From Terrisporobacter othiniensis (GTDB taxonomy: Bacteria; Bacillota; Clostridia; Peptostreptococcales; Peptostreptococcaceae), in assembly GCF_000808015.1 (NCBI RefSeq), contig NZ_JWHR01000040.1:1-22933 (forward strand): a stretch of DNA of 22,933 nucleotides, given 5' to 3'. Below, piece by piece: positions 7,928 to 16,325 of the stretch. Position 1 is the stretch's first letter; each line of letters opens with the position of its first letter. Below the pieces are notes generated by a model, which saw only the letters and a list, made by a program, of their open reading frames with translations, was not told the origin of the DNA and ran no database searches. The position numbers were made by a program, and so were the translations under genes.

Positions 7928-9442
7928 ATGAAGTTATTTAAACTAATGGAAGATGTAAGCTTTACATCTAACTTACCTTTAGAAAAAATTAATGAAATTG
8001 AAATAAAAGATATAGCATATAACTCTAGAAGCTGTAAAGAAGGTTTTATATTTGTTGCTCTTATTGGAGAAACTGTAGATGGCCATAGATTTGTGAAAAA
8101 TGCTTATGATAATGGAGCTAGAGTATTTTTACTACAAAAAGGAATGGAATCTAATAAATCTGTTATGGAATTGCCATGTGATGCAGTGAAATTATTTGTT
8201 GAAGATAGCAGAATCAGTTTATCAAGAATATCACATAACTTTTTTGAAAAACCTTCTAATGTATTAAAAATAATAGGTGTTACAGGAACTAAGGGAAAAA
8301 CAACTATAACAAATTATATTGCTACTGTTTTAAATGAATCTGGAGTTAATACTGGAGTAATAGGAACTAATGGGACTTTCTTTAATGGAACTTATGAAGT
8401 TACTGCAAATACTACTCCAGAAAGCTATGAGTTACACAGAATATTTAGAAAAATGTTAGATAATGGGGTAAAATGTGTTTCTATGGAAGTTTCTTCTGGT
8501 GGAATAATGCAAAATAGAGTAGAAGATGTTGATTTTGATGTAGCAATATTCTCAAACTTATCCCCAGACCACATAGGTCCAAAGGAGCATCCAACATTTG
8601 AACACTATTTACAATGTAAAGCAAGATTGTTTAAAATGGCTAAGCATGGAATAATAAATGTGGATGATGAATATGCAAAAGATATAATAAAAGCAGCAAC
8701 TTGTGATGTAGAGACTTTTGCTATAGAAAATAATGCAGATTTAACTGCAAATAATATAAGATACTCAAAAGAGATAGACTCTCTTGGTGTAAGTTTTGAT
8801 TGTAATACTAGATTTGAAACTTTCCCATGTTTTATATGTTCTCCAGGAACTTTTAGTATCTATAATGCACTGGCAGTTATAGCGGTGTGCAAATATTTAG
8901 ATGTAAAAAGAGAGATAATGATAGATGCATTAAAAAATGCCAAAGTTAGTGGTAGAGTAGAAGTTTTATCAATTCTTCCTTATGCAACAGTAATTGTTGA
9001 TTATGCTCACAATGGTGTTAGTTTAGAAAATATATTACAAACACTTAAAAATTACGATCACCAAAGGTTAGTATGCTTATTTGGTTCAGTAGGTGGAAGA
9101 ACAGAGATAAGAAGAAAAGAACTAGGTGATGTGGCTGCTCGTGAATGTGATTTAGCAATACTTACATCAGATAACCCAGACTATGAGGAGCCTATGAATG
9201 TAATAAATGATATAGCAGAATCTTTTGAAGGATCTTCTTGTGAAGTAATAAAAATAGCAGATAGAGAAGAAGCTATAAAATATGCTATTAGAAATGCTCA
9301 AGAAGGAGATATGATAGTATTTGCAGGAAAAGGTCATGAAAAATACCAATTAATAAATGGAGAAAAGTTACCTTTTGATGAAATAGCAATAGCTAAAGAT
9401 GAAGCAAAAAAAGTAATAGAAGAAAAAGAATTATTAGCTTAG
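7928..9442 (+). CDS. murE: MurE, UDP-MurNAc-tripeptide synthetase, probably L-lysine-adding
   Basis: MurE adds the third stem-peptide residue to UDP-MurNAc-L-Ala-D-Glu, using ATP, in the cytoplasm. The 504-aa protein has the Mur ligase P-loop GTKGKTT (120-126), ANTTPES (160-166), the carbamylated-lysine segment CKARLF with K231, DYAHNG (358-363) and the C-terminal domain. The substrate loop reads DNPDYEEP (415-422). meso-DAP enzymes carry DNPR here, while Lys enzymes have no Arg at that position, so lysine is the likelier substrate. The upstream D-Asp ligase fits, because it modifies Lys. This operon has murE apart from the usual mur/dcw cluster. A GAGAGGA site precedes the ATG. Substrate assignment is inference; MurE identity is firm. 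Confidence 0.93.
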   Translation: MKLFKLMEDVSFTSNLPLEKINEIEIKDIAYNSRSCKEGFIFVALIGETVDGHRFVKNAYDNGARVFLLQKGMESNKSVMELPCDAVKLFVEDSRISLSRISHNFFEKPSNVLKIIGVTGTKGKTTITNYIATVLNESGVNTGVIGTNGTFFNGTYEVTANTTPESYELHRIFRKMLDNGVKCVSMEVSSGGIMQNRVEDVDFDVAIFSNLSPDHIGPKEHPTFEHYLQCKARLFKMAKHGIINVDDEYAKDIIKAATCDVETFAIENNADLTANNIRYSKEIDSLGVSFDCNTRFETFPCFICSPGTFSIYNALAVIAVCKYLDVKREIMIDALKNAKVSGRVEVLSILPYATVIVDYAHNGVSLENILQTLKNYDHQRLVCLFGSVGGRTEIRRKELGDVAARECDLAILTSDNPDYEEPMNVINDIAESFEGSSCEVIKIADREEAIKYAIRNAQEGDMIVFAGKGHEKYQLINGEKLPFDEIAIAKDEAKKVIEEKELLA

Positions 9443-9486
9443 TTAATAATTTAATATATTAAATAAAGTAGTGTCTTTAATATATT

Positions 9487-9537
9487 AAAAAGAGCTATTG
9501 GAAAACAATAAACATTGTTTTCCAATAGCTCTTTTTT
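9487..9537. terminator. Strong bidirectional terminator after murE
   Basis: A long, almost perfect stem pairs AGAGCTATTGGAAAACAAT (9491-9509) with its complement ending at 9532, around an AAAC loop. An A-run lies on the left and a T-run on the right. It closes the murE operon and could also stop transcription from the minus-strand gene ending at 9689. Confidence 0.93.
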
Positions 9538-9688
9538 AGCATTAAGAAATTAATAATTAATATTTTAATAAATAATATAGAACATTTAAAGAATTATTCA
9601 GATTTATATAAAAATTGAAACAAATATATTACTGAAAATTGATTTTTGAAAATTCTTATGATATTATTAAATTAATTAGAAAATAAAA

Positions 9689-10090
9689 TTAATCATGGCA
9701 TCTTGATTGATTCAGTCCTTGACCAGTTACATCAATTATTTTATTCATAGCAGTGTCAGATAAAAATACAATTTCTGATGGTTCGCCTTTCAAATTTTCA
9801 CCCATCAACTTTAAACCATTAGAGTTTTCTATGTAAGAAATATCTAGATTTCTCCTAAAAATTCTATTAGTAGTTTTATCTTTAACTTCTACAGTAACTT
9901 CATCGCAACTAATAAAATCTAAAGGAGCGTTGTTTGGAGCTAAATTATTGTTGAAGTAATCTGAAATGTAATTTATGGCATAGTCTCTCAAAATAATTAA
10001 TTCCTCATTAGTTTTAGCATTAGATGTAGAAATTAACTTATCAAATATTTCTTTTAAAACTTCTTCATTAAAAACAGTATCTTTAATCAT
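9689..10090 (-). CDS. Hypothetical protein (133 aa), no family recognised
   Basis: This is the only gene on the minus strand in the window. The start at 10090 is fixed by GGAGGTT on the minus strand (10094-10100), just upstream of the ATG. A longer frame reaching 10102 would swallow that site. The product is acidic to neutral and soluble, with no signal peptide or membrane segment. The first half (about residues 8-46) looks helical; the second half is rich in strands, with VTVEVKDKTTNRIFRRNLDI. There are only two cysteines, one near the C-terminus (SRCHD). A possible -10 on the minus strand is TATAAT at 10113-10108. It is divergent from mop with a gap of about 110 bases. I cannot assign a function. 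Confidence 0.7.
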   Translation of the reverse strand: MIKDTVFNEEVLKEIFDKLISTSNAKTNEELIILRDYAINYISDYFNNNLAPNNAPLDFISCDEVTVEVKDKTTNRIFRRNLDISYIENSNGLKLMGENLKGEPSEIVFLSDTAMNKIIDVTGQGLNQSRCHD

Positions 10091-10198
10091 AATAACCTCC
10101 AATATATATTATATTAATTTTGCTAATTAATAAATTTACATAAATTATAGTCCAAGTTTATTAATTTAGGAATAAAAATTTCAAAGGGGGAAAATAAT

Positions 10199-12943
10199 TT
10201 GTTATTAAAAAAGGTCCTTTATATCAATGGAGTAAAAAGAACATTATTTGTTGATCCAGAAAGTTCTTTAGCATCTGTATTACGTGAACAACTATTACTT
10301 ACTGGATGTAAGATAGGTTGTGGCCAAGGTCACTGTGGTACTTGTACAATCATATTAAATAATAAAGCTGTTCGTTCTTGTATCGTAAAAATGAAAAAAG
10401 TTGAGGATGAATCAGTTATTCAAACTATAGAAGGATTAGCTGAAGGAGAAAACTTACATCCATTACAAGTTGCATGGATGGGACATGGATGTGCACAATG
10501 TGGTTTCTGTAGTCCAGGATTTATTATGTCAGCGAAAGTTTTATTAGAAGAAAATCCTTCTCCAACAAGAGAAGAAGTAAGAGCGTGGTTCCAAAAACAT
10601 AAAAATTTATGCCGTTGTACAGGATATAAACCTTTAGTAGATGCAGTTATGGATGCAGCTGCTGTACTAAGAGGAGAAAAGAAAGTTGAAGACTTAATAT
10701 TTGAACCAGTAGGAAATGATATATTAGGTACAAAATATGTAAGACCATCTGCTAAAGCTAAGGTAACTGGTACTTGGGACTTTGGTGCAGATATAAACTT
10801 ACAAATGCCAGAAGGTACTTTAAGTTTAGCTCTAGTGCAAGCTGAAGTTTCACATGCAAATATTAAAGGTATAGATGCATCAGAAGCTGAAAAAATGCCA
10901 GGTGTTCATAAAGTAATAACAGCTAAAGATGTAATAGGTAATAATAGAATAAATGGACTAGTATTTTTCCCAGCTGGTAATAAAGGCGATGGATGGGATA
11001 GACCAATTCTTTGTGATGAAAAAGTATTCCAATATGGTGATGCGATAGCTGTAGTTGCTGCTGAGTCAGAAGCAATAGCAAGAGAAGCAGCTAAAAAAGT
11101 TAAAGTAGATTTAGAAGTACTTCCAGCTTATATGAGTGCTCCAGAAGCAATGGCTGAAGATGCTATAGAAATACATCCAGGAACTCCTAATGTTTACTTT
11201 AAAACAGATTGTAAAAAAGGTGAAGATACAGCTCCATTAATGGAAAGTCTTCCAAATGTTGTTGAGGTAGAATCTTATTGTAGCCGTCAACCACATTTAC
11301 CATTAGAGCCAGATGTAGGGCAAGCGTATATGGACGAAGATGGAAACTTAATTATAAATTCTAAGAGTATAGGAATTCATTTACATCATGCAATGATTTG
11401 TAATGGTATAGGTGTTGATCCTGAAAAATGTTTCTTAGTACAAAATCCAACTGGAGGAACTTTCGGATATAAATTCTCTCCAACTATGGAATCAATACTT
11501 GGTGTATGCTGTTTAGCAACTGGAAGACCAGTTTCATTAAACTATAACCAATATCAAAATATAACTTATACAGGTAAGAGATCTCCAGCATTTTTGAAAA
11601 TAAAACTTGGAGCAGATGAAAATGGTAAAATACTTGCTCTTGAAGGTGAAAACTATATAGATCATGGTCCATATTCAGAATTCGGTGATTTATTAACTAT
11701 GCGTCTTACTCAATTCGTAGGTGCAGGTTATGGAATACCAAATATAAGAAATACTTCTTATACTGTATGTACTAACCATGCTTGGGGTAGTGCATTCAGA
11801 GGATATGGTGCTCCACAAAGTTTCATGGGAACTGACACTGCTATAGATGTATTAGCAGATAAAATGGGAATGGATCCATTTGAATTAAGATATATAAATG
11901 CTTATAGACCAGGAGATACAACTCCAACTGGTCAAACTCCAGAAGTATTCTCAATAGTACCTATGATGGACAAATTAAGACCATTATATGAAGAGGCTAA
12001 AGTAAGAGTTAAAGAAAACTCTACAGATAAAGTTAAACGTGGTGTAGGTATATCAATAGGTGTTTACGGATGTGGTCTAGATGGTGCTGACTCATCTGAA
12101 GCTTATGCTGAAATAACTCCAAAAGGTGTAACCATATACAACTCTTGGGAAGATCATGGTCAAGGTGCTGATATAGGTACATTAACTATGGCTCATGCAA
12201 CTTTAAAGAAAGCTGGATACAAGCCAGAAGATATTAAACTAGTATTATGTGATATGCGTCAAACTCCAAATAGTGGTCCTGCTGGTGGAAGTAGATCAAA
12301 CGTTGTTACAGGTAATGCTACAAGAATAGCTGCTGAAAACTTATTAAAAGCATTAGATAAAGGTGATGGAACTTATCGTACTTACGACGAAATGGTAGCT
12401 GAAGGTTTACCAACTAAAGTTGTAGGGAAATGGGTTGCTTCTATGTGTTCTGACTGTCAATATGAAGATGGTCAAGGTGCACCATTTAGTAACTACATGT
12501 ATGTTGTAAATATGCCAGAAGTTGCTGTTGACATGGAAACTGGTAAGACAAAAGTTGAAAAATTCACTTGTATGGTTGACTGTGGTAAGATAATAAACAA
12601 ACTTGTAGTTGATGGCCAGGTTTATGGAGCATTAGCACAAGGTATAGGTCTTGCATTAAGTGAAGACTTTGAAGATTTAAATAAACATACTACATTAGTT
12701 AAATGTGGTATACCTCAAATAGAAGATGTACCAGATGATTTAGAAATACATTATGAAGAAGCTATGAGACCTGATGGACCTTACGGAGCATCAGGAGTAG
12801 GTGAAGGGCCACTAGCTGCACCTCACCCTGCTATATTAAATGCTATATTTAATGCTACAGGAGCTAGAATAACTAGAGTACCAGCAACTCCAGACGTTGT
12901 TAAAGAAGCTTTAGAAGGATTAAAAAGTGGAGCAAATGCTTAA
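10199..12943 (+). CDS. mop: Molybdenum aldehyde oxidoreductase, single-chain Mop type
   Basis: This xanthine-oxidase-family enzyme oxidises aldehydes to carboxylic acids at a molybdopterin-cytosine-dinucleotide centre. The order is a plant-type [2Fe-2S] domain (C41, C46, C49, C61), a helical [2Fe-2S] domain (C101, C104, C138, C140), then the two Mo-binding domains from about residue 180. Motifs include GGTFGYKFSP, AFRGYGAPQS, HGQGADIG and the catalytic GVGE (Glu869). It is 914 aa and closely resembles the 907-aa Desulfovibrio gigas Mop throughout, with no FAD domain, so electrons leave via FeS to a ferredoxin- or flavodoxin-like partner. It starts at TTG 10199, 8 bases after AAAGGGGG (10183-10190); no upstream ATG competes. 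A terminator follows, so it is a separate unit from the accessory operon at 13245. Confidence 0.95.
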   Translation: MLLKKVLYINGVKRTLFVDPESSLASVLREQLLLTGCKIGCGQGHCGTCTIILNNKAVRSCIVKMKKVEDESVIQTIEGLAEGENLHPLQVAWMGHGCAQCGFCSPGFIMSAKVLLEENPSPTREEVRAWFQKHKNLCRCTGYKPLVDAVMDAAAVLRGEKKVEDLIFEPVGNDILGTKYVRPSAKAKVTGTWDFGADINLQMPEGTLSLALVQAEVSHANIKGIDASEAEKMPGVHKVITAKDVIGNNRINGLVFFPAGNKGDGWDRPILCDEKVFQYGDAIAVVAAESEAIAREAAKKVKVDLEVLPAYMSAPEAMAEDAIEIHPGTPNVYFKTDCKKGEDTAPLMESLPNVVEVESYCSRQPHLPLEPDVGQAYMDEDGNLIINSKSIGIHLHHAMICNGIGVDPEKCFLVQNPTGGTFGYKFSPTMESILGVCCLATGRPVSLNYNQYQNITYTGKRSPAFLKIKLGADENGKILALEGENYIDHGPYSEFGDLLTMRLTQFVGAGYGIPNIRNTSYTVCTNHAWGSAFRGYGAPQSFMGTDTAIDVLADKMGMDPFELRYINAYRPGDTTPTGQTPEVFSIVPMMDKLRPLYEEAKVRVKENSTDKVKRGVGISIGVYGCGLDGADSSEAYAEITPKGVTIYNSWEDHGQGADIGTLTMAHATLKKAGYKPEDIKLVLCDMRQTPNSGPAGGSRSNVVTGNATRIAAENLLKALDKGDGTYRTYDEMVAEGLPTKVVGKWVASMCSDCQYEDGQGAPFSNYMYVVNMPEVAVDMETGKTKVEKFTCMVDCGKIINKLVVDGQVYGALAQGIGLALSEDFEDLNKHTTLVKCGIPQIEDVPDDLEIHYEEAMRPDGPYGASGVGEGPLAAPHPAILNAIFNATGARITRVPATPDVVKEALEGLKSGANA

Positions 12944-12999
12944 ATAAGAAGTAAATAAAAAAGAGTAATTTTGCAATTGTTGCTCTTGTTTAGTCAAAT

Positions 13000-13048
13000 A
13001 AAAGGGCTTAACTTTAAGTATATTTTACAAGAGTTTAAGCCCTTTTTT
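13000..13048 (+). terminator. Rho-independent terminator after mop
   Basis: AAAAGGGCTTAA (13000-13011) pairs with TTAAGCCCTTTT (13035-13046), and the right arm ends in a T-run. A weaker stem, AAGAGTAA/TTGCTCTT at 12961-12987, precedes it. Together they end the mop transcript. The rest of the roughly 300-base gap up to 13244 holds an inverted repeat and a dispersed repeat copy, and no gene. Confidence 0.88.
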
Positions 13049-13054
13049 AGTCTC

Positions 13055-13210
13055 AAATGAAGCAAATTTTTTTATATTGAAGGGAATTATATGTTAACTG
13101 CTCTGTGGATAACATATAATTTCCAACTTTGTGATTTGAGCAACGGGCTAAGCAGTTGGAGATATGAAGTAGAGCGCCCATGCAGTGGCTTAAGCGAAGC
13201 GAATTTTTTA
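13055..13210. repeat. Dispersed intergenic repeat, copy 3
   Basis: The core at 13135-13210 reads TTGAGCAACGGGCTAAGC, then GTTGGAGATATGA, then GCAGTGGCTTAA, then GCGAAGCGAATTTTTTA. The first two blocks match copy 2 (3525-3577), and the third and fourth match copy 1 (3122-3286). A further short TGAAGCAAATTTTTTTA tail at 13058-13074 lies on the other side of the inverted repeat at 13083-13124. The repeat ends 35 bases before the start of the accessory operon. Confidence 0.65.
13083..13124. repeat. Inverted repeat in the mop / accessory operon gap
   Basis: GGAATTATATGTTA (13083-13096) is the reverse complement of TAACATATAATTTCC (13110-13124) apart from one extra base. The arms enclose ACTGCTCTGTGGA. 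No T-tract follows, so it is not a terminator. It lies between two pieces of the dispersed repeat and may be part of it. Confidence 0.6.
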
Positions 13211-13244
13211 TAGAATAGATATAATTATTTAAGGAGAATGGACT

Positions 13245-15470
13245 ATGGATAATCTTAGTCAAGATAAATTAAAAGAACTAGAAAGTAAATGTATACAAGA
13301 AGAAGATCCCTGGTGTAGTGCCATGTGTCCTATACATATAGACGGAAGACAATTATGTAAATTGGTTGCTAAAGGGAATTTTACTGAAGGCAGAAAAATA
13401 TATGAAAAAAAAGTTGTATTTCCCAATATAGTAAGTAGAGTTTGTGAAGAAAAATGTAAAAGTCAATGTAAAAGAAAAGAGCTAGGTAATTCCATAAATA
13501 TTAGACAGCTTGAACTATCATGTATGAATTATGGAAAAGAAGTAAAAACAAGAGTTTTGTTAAAACCTAAAAAGAAAGAAAAAGTTATAATATTTGGAAC
13601 TAGTTTAAGTGGATTAAGTTGTGCATTGGAGTTAAAAAACAAGGGGTACTTTGTTGATTTATATGAAGACAAAGATATTTTAGGGAAAAATATATATGAA
13701 ACGTACAAGGATATATTAGAAGAAGATATCATAAAAAAAGATTTGCAAAAAATTGAAAGTGCGGGAATAAAGATTTATCTTAATTCTTCTTTTGAAGAAG
13801 AAAAATTAAATGAATATAAAGATAATTATGATGTATTAGTTTTTGATGGAAATATTTACAAAAAGTATCTATCTTATAACATGATAACTTTACAACATGA
13901 AAATGATAAGGTTTTTTATAGCCCTAAAAATGTTTCGGCGGTAGAATGTATAAGTTTAGGGAAAAGACTTTCTACCTCAATAGATAGATATTTTCAACAT
14001 AGTAGTATGACTCAAGGAAGAGAAAAAGAAGGTATTTTCCAAACTAAACTATATACTAACTTAGAGGAAGTTGAGATTGAAGATGAAATAATTCCTAGTA
14101 ATAAGCAGTATTACACAGAAGAAGAAGCTGTAAAAGAAGGTAAAAGGTGTATTGATTGTAATTGTCTTGAATGTGTAAAAGGTTGTGAATTTCTAAGACA
14201 TTACAATTCTTATCCTAAAAAAATGGCAAGAGAAGCTTATAATAACTTATCTATTGCTTTAGGAAACAGAACTTCAAATAAGATGATAAACTCATGCAGT
14301 CTTTGTGGACAGTGTAAATCTATTTGTCCTGGAGGTTTGGATTTAGGAGAGGTCTGTGAATATGCAAGAAAGCAAATGGTAAAGACAAATAAAATGCCAC
14401 CATCAGCTTTTGAATTTGCCATGGAAGATATGGAGTTTAGTAATAGTGATGAATTTTTTACAGTTATAAGTAAAGAAAATTCAAATTATGTATTTTTTCC
14501 AGGTTGTCAGTTATGTGCATCGGAGCCTGACTTAGTAAAAGTAATTTATAAAGATTTAAATAATAAATTAAAAGACGAAGTGGGATTAATACTTGGATGT
14601 TGTGGGGTAATAGGAAAGTGGTCTGGAGAAGAAGAAAGATTTTATGAAGAAATAAAATTAATAAAAGAAAGTTTAGAGAAAATTAATAATCCTACTCTTA
14701 TTACAGCGTGCCCTACATGTTACAAGATTTTTAATTCTCATTTAGAGAATGTAAAAGTAAAAATGATTTATGATTATATTGATGATGATCAATTGAGATT
14801 TATCGGTAATGATGAGGAGATAGCTATAGATGATCCATGTACTGTTAGATATGATGATGAGTTACAAGATCAAGTGAGAGAAATAGCAAAAAAACTTGGA
14901 TTTAATCTAAAAGAGCTAGATTATAACAAAGAAATAACTACTTGTTGTGGATATGGTGGACTTACTTGTTTTTCTAATAAAGAATTAAAGGAAAATATAG
15001 TTTTATCAAGAATTAAAGAAAACAAGCTAAACTATTTGACTTATTGTATAAATTGTAGAGATAGTTTTTTATCACAAGATAAAGAATCAAAACATATTTT
15101 GCAATTAATATATAATTTTGATGGGAAAAATAGAAAACCTAATATTTCTGAAAGAAGATATAATAGAGTCCAACTAAAATTAGACTTAACACAGAAGAAA
15201 GATAAGACTAATAATTATAATATCCACTTAATTATGAGTGATGATTTGAAAGAAAAGTTAGAGGATAGAATGATCTTATATAAAGATATTGAAGATACAA
15301 TAAAAAAAGCAGAAGAAACTAAGGAAAAATTCTTTAACAAATCAAACAATCATAATTTAGCCTATTATAGAATAAAAAACGTTACATTTTGGGTGGAGTA
15401 TACCATTGAAGGAGGCAAATACTTAGTTTATAACGCATATAGTCATAGAATGAAAATAGAGGTGAATTAA
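13245..15470 (+). CDS. Pyridine-nucleotide-disulfide-oxidoreductase-like / HdrD-like multi-FeS protein
   Basis: This 741-aa electron-transfer protein is a fusion. Residues 1-110 resemble the GltD-type N-terminal FeS domain (C24, C28, C38, C67, C71, C75). Residues about 112-240 form a shortened Rossmann-like domain whose dinucleotide motif is degenerate (GTSLSG instead of GxGxxG). A Cys cluster follows (C302, C305, C307, C310, C314), then a classic 4Fe-4S site CSLCGQCKSICP (C351, C354, C357, C361). Two CCG domains of the heterodisulfide reductase HdrB/D type come next: C421/C452-C453/C489-C492 and C532/C567-C568/C601-C604. A separate tail occupies about 658-741. AAGGAG at 13231-13236 precedes the ATG. 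It is the first gene of the accessory operon and a candidate electron partner of Mop. Its substrate is unknown. Confidence 0.82.
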   Translation: MDNLSQDKLKELESKCIQEEDPWCSAMCPIHIDGRQLCKLVAKGNFTEGRKIYEKKVVFPNIVSRVCEEKCKSQCKRKELGNSINIRQLELSCMNYGKEVKTRVLLKPKKKEKVIIFGTSLSGLSCALELKNKGYFVDLYEDKDILGKNIYETYKDILEEDIIKKDLQKIESAGIKIYLNSSFEEEKLNEYKDNYDVLVFDGNIYKKYLSYNMITLQHENDKVFYSPKNVSAVECISLGKRLSTSIDRYFQHSSMTQGREKEGIFQTKLYTNLEEVEIEDEIIPSNKQYYTEEEAVKEGKRCIDCNCLECVKGCEFLRHYNSYPKKMAREAYNNLSIALGNRTSNKMINSCSLCGQCKSICPGGLDLGEVCEYARKQMVKTNKMPPSAFEFAMEDMEFSNSDEFFTVISKENSNYVFFPGCQLCASEPDLVKVIYKDLNNKLKDEVGLILGCCGVIGKWSGEEERFYEEIKLIKESLEKINNPTLITACPTCYKIFNSHLENVKVKMIYDYIDDDQLRFIGNDEEIAIDDPCTVRYDDELQDQVREIAKKLGFNLKELDYNKEITTCCGYGGLTCFSNKELKENIVLSRIKENKLNYLTYCINCRDSFLSQDKESKHILQLIYNFDGKNRKPNISERRYNRVQLKLDLTQKKDKTNNYNIHLIMSDDLKEKLEDRMILYKDIEDTIKKAEETKEKFFNKSNNHNLAYYRIKNVTFWVEYTIEGGKYLVYNAYSHRMKIEVN

Positions 15471-15692
15471 ATGAAAGAAAATTATGATGATTTTTATGAT
15501 TACTCAAGTGGATCAATGATTTGTGCCAAGTGTAATGAGCCTCTTGAAAGAGGTCAAGTGACTTTAGAATATTTAGGAAGTAGTTTTCCTGTTGAGCTAC
15601 CAAAATGTCCTAAATGCAATAATGTATTTATAGACGAGAGTCTAGTATACTCAAAAATGCTAAGAGTAGAAAAGGCTTTAGAAGATAAATGA
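15471..15692 (+). CDS. Small double-CxxC protein (DVU_1557-like redox protein)
   Basis: The 73-aa soluble protein has two CxxC knuckles, C18-C21 (CAKC) and C46-C49 (CPKC), spaced as in zinc-ribbon or rubredoxin-like folds. It may bind Zn or Fe. The ATG follows directly on the stop codon of the upstream gene, with GAGGTGAA at 15461-15468 as the binding site. The last four bases overlap the methyltransferase start (ATGA). Position and size match the small redox protein of the Desulfovibrio vulgaris mop neighbourhood (DVU_1557); I recall this from knowledge of that locus and have not checked it. The exact function is unknown. Confidence 0.78.
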   Translation: MKENYDDFYDYSSGSMICAKCNEPLERGQVTLEYLGSSFPVELPKCPKCNNVFIDESLVYSKMLRVEKALEDK

Positions 15693-16321
15693 TTAATAAG
15701 AGAGACATATTTAGCTTAGGCGGTCTAAATCTTGTAAATGAAATAATTGAAATGTACAAAATAGATGAGGATGTTAAAGTACTAGATATAGGCTGTGGAA
15801 GTGGATATTCAGTTAACTATTTATCTGAAAAGGGATTCGATGCAACGGGAATCGACTCTTCTGAAGAGATAATTAATTTAGGTAAGGAAAGATATAAAGA
15901 TATAAATATAAAAGTAATGGATGCTAATAATCTTGACTTTCCCAATAATTATTTTGATTTAATTCTATTTGAATGTAGTTTATCAGTGATGAAAAATTCA
16001 GAAAAAATATTAGGCGATTGTAGAAAACTTTTGAAAAAAAACGGCATAATTTTGCTAAGTGATTTTTTCTTTAAGCAAACAGGCATATATGATGATACAT
16101 ATACTCTTAATTATTGGAATAAATTGTTTGGAGACTTGAATTTTCAAGTTATTAATTTTCAAGATAAATCTAGAGAATGGAAGAATTATTTAGGAATGGT
16201 TCTGTGGGAATATGGAGAGTTATCAGGGTTACTTAGAGGAAATCAAAATAATAAAATAAATAACGATATATTTAAAAAGGAAACAGGATATTTTTTAGTT
16301 ATACTTAAAAAGAGGGATTGA
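15689..16321 (+). CDS. Class I SAM-dependent methyltransferase (DVU_1556-like)
   Basis: The 210-aa Rossmann-fold methyltransferase has motif I VLDIGCGSGY (31-40), the acidic end of strand 2 at GIDSSEE (54-60), motif II/III around YFDLILFECSLSVM and LLKKNGIILLSDFF after it. It is a small-molecule type close to the UbiE/Methyltransf_11 families. It overlaps the upstream gene by 4 bases (ATGA), so translation is probably coupled. The substrate is unknown. Its location between the small redox protein and the C-GCAxxG-C-C protein matches the Desulfovibrio Mop-linked locus. Confidence 0.85.
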   Translation: MINKRDIFSLGGLNLVNEIIEMYKIDEDVKVLDIGCGSGYSVNYLSEKGFDATGIDSSEEIINLGKERYKDINIKVMDANNLDFPNNYFDLILFECSLSVMKNSEKILGDCRKLLKKNGIILLSDFFFKQTGIYDDTYTLNYWNKLFGDLNFQVINFQDKSREWKNYLGMVLWEYGELSGLLRGNQNNKINNDIFKKETGYFLVILKKRD

Positions 16322-16325
16322 TGTT

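Noticed and set aside
10146..10151. TATAGT as the -10 of mop
   Set aside because: The nearest -35-like word (TTGCTA at 10120-10125) is 20 bases away, too far for a standard promoter. The mop promoter remains unassigned.
13220..13225. TATAAT as a -10 for the accessory operon
   Set aside because: No -35 lies 16-18 bases upstream (AAGCGA), and transcription would start at or inside the ribosome binding site at 13231-13236.
13053..13262. 69-aa minus-strand open frame over the mop/accessory operon gap
   Set aside because: It lies across repeat copy 3, the inverted repeat and the start of the next gene, with no binding site or recognisable protein features.
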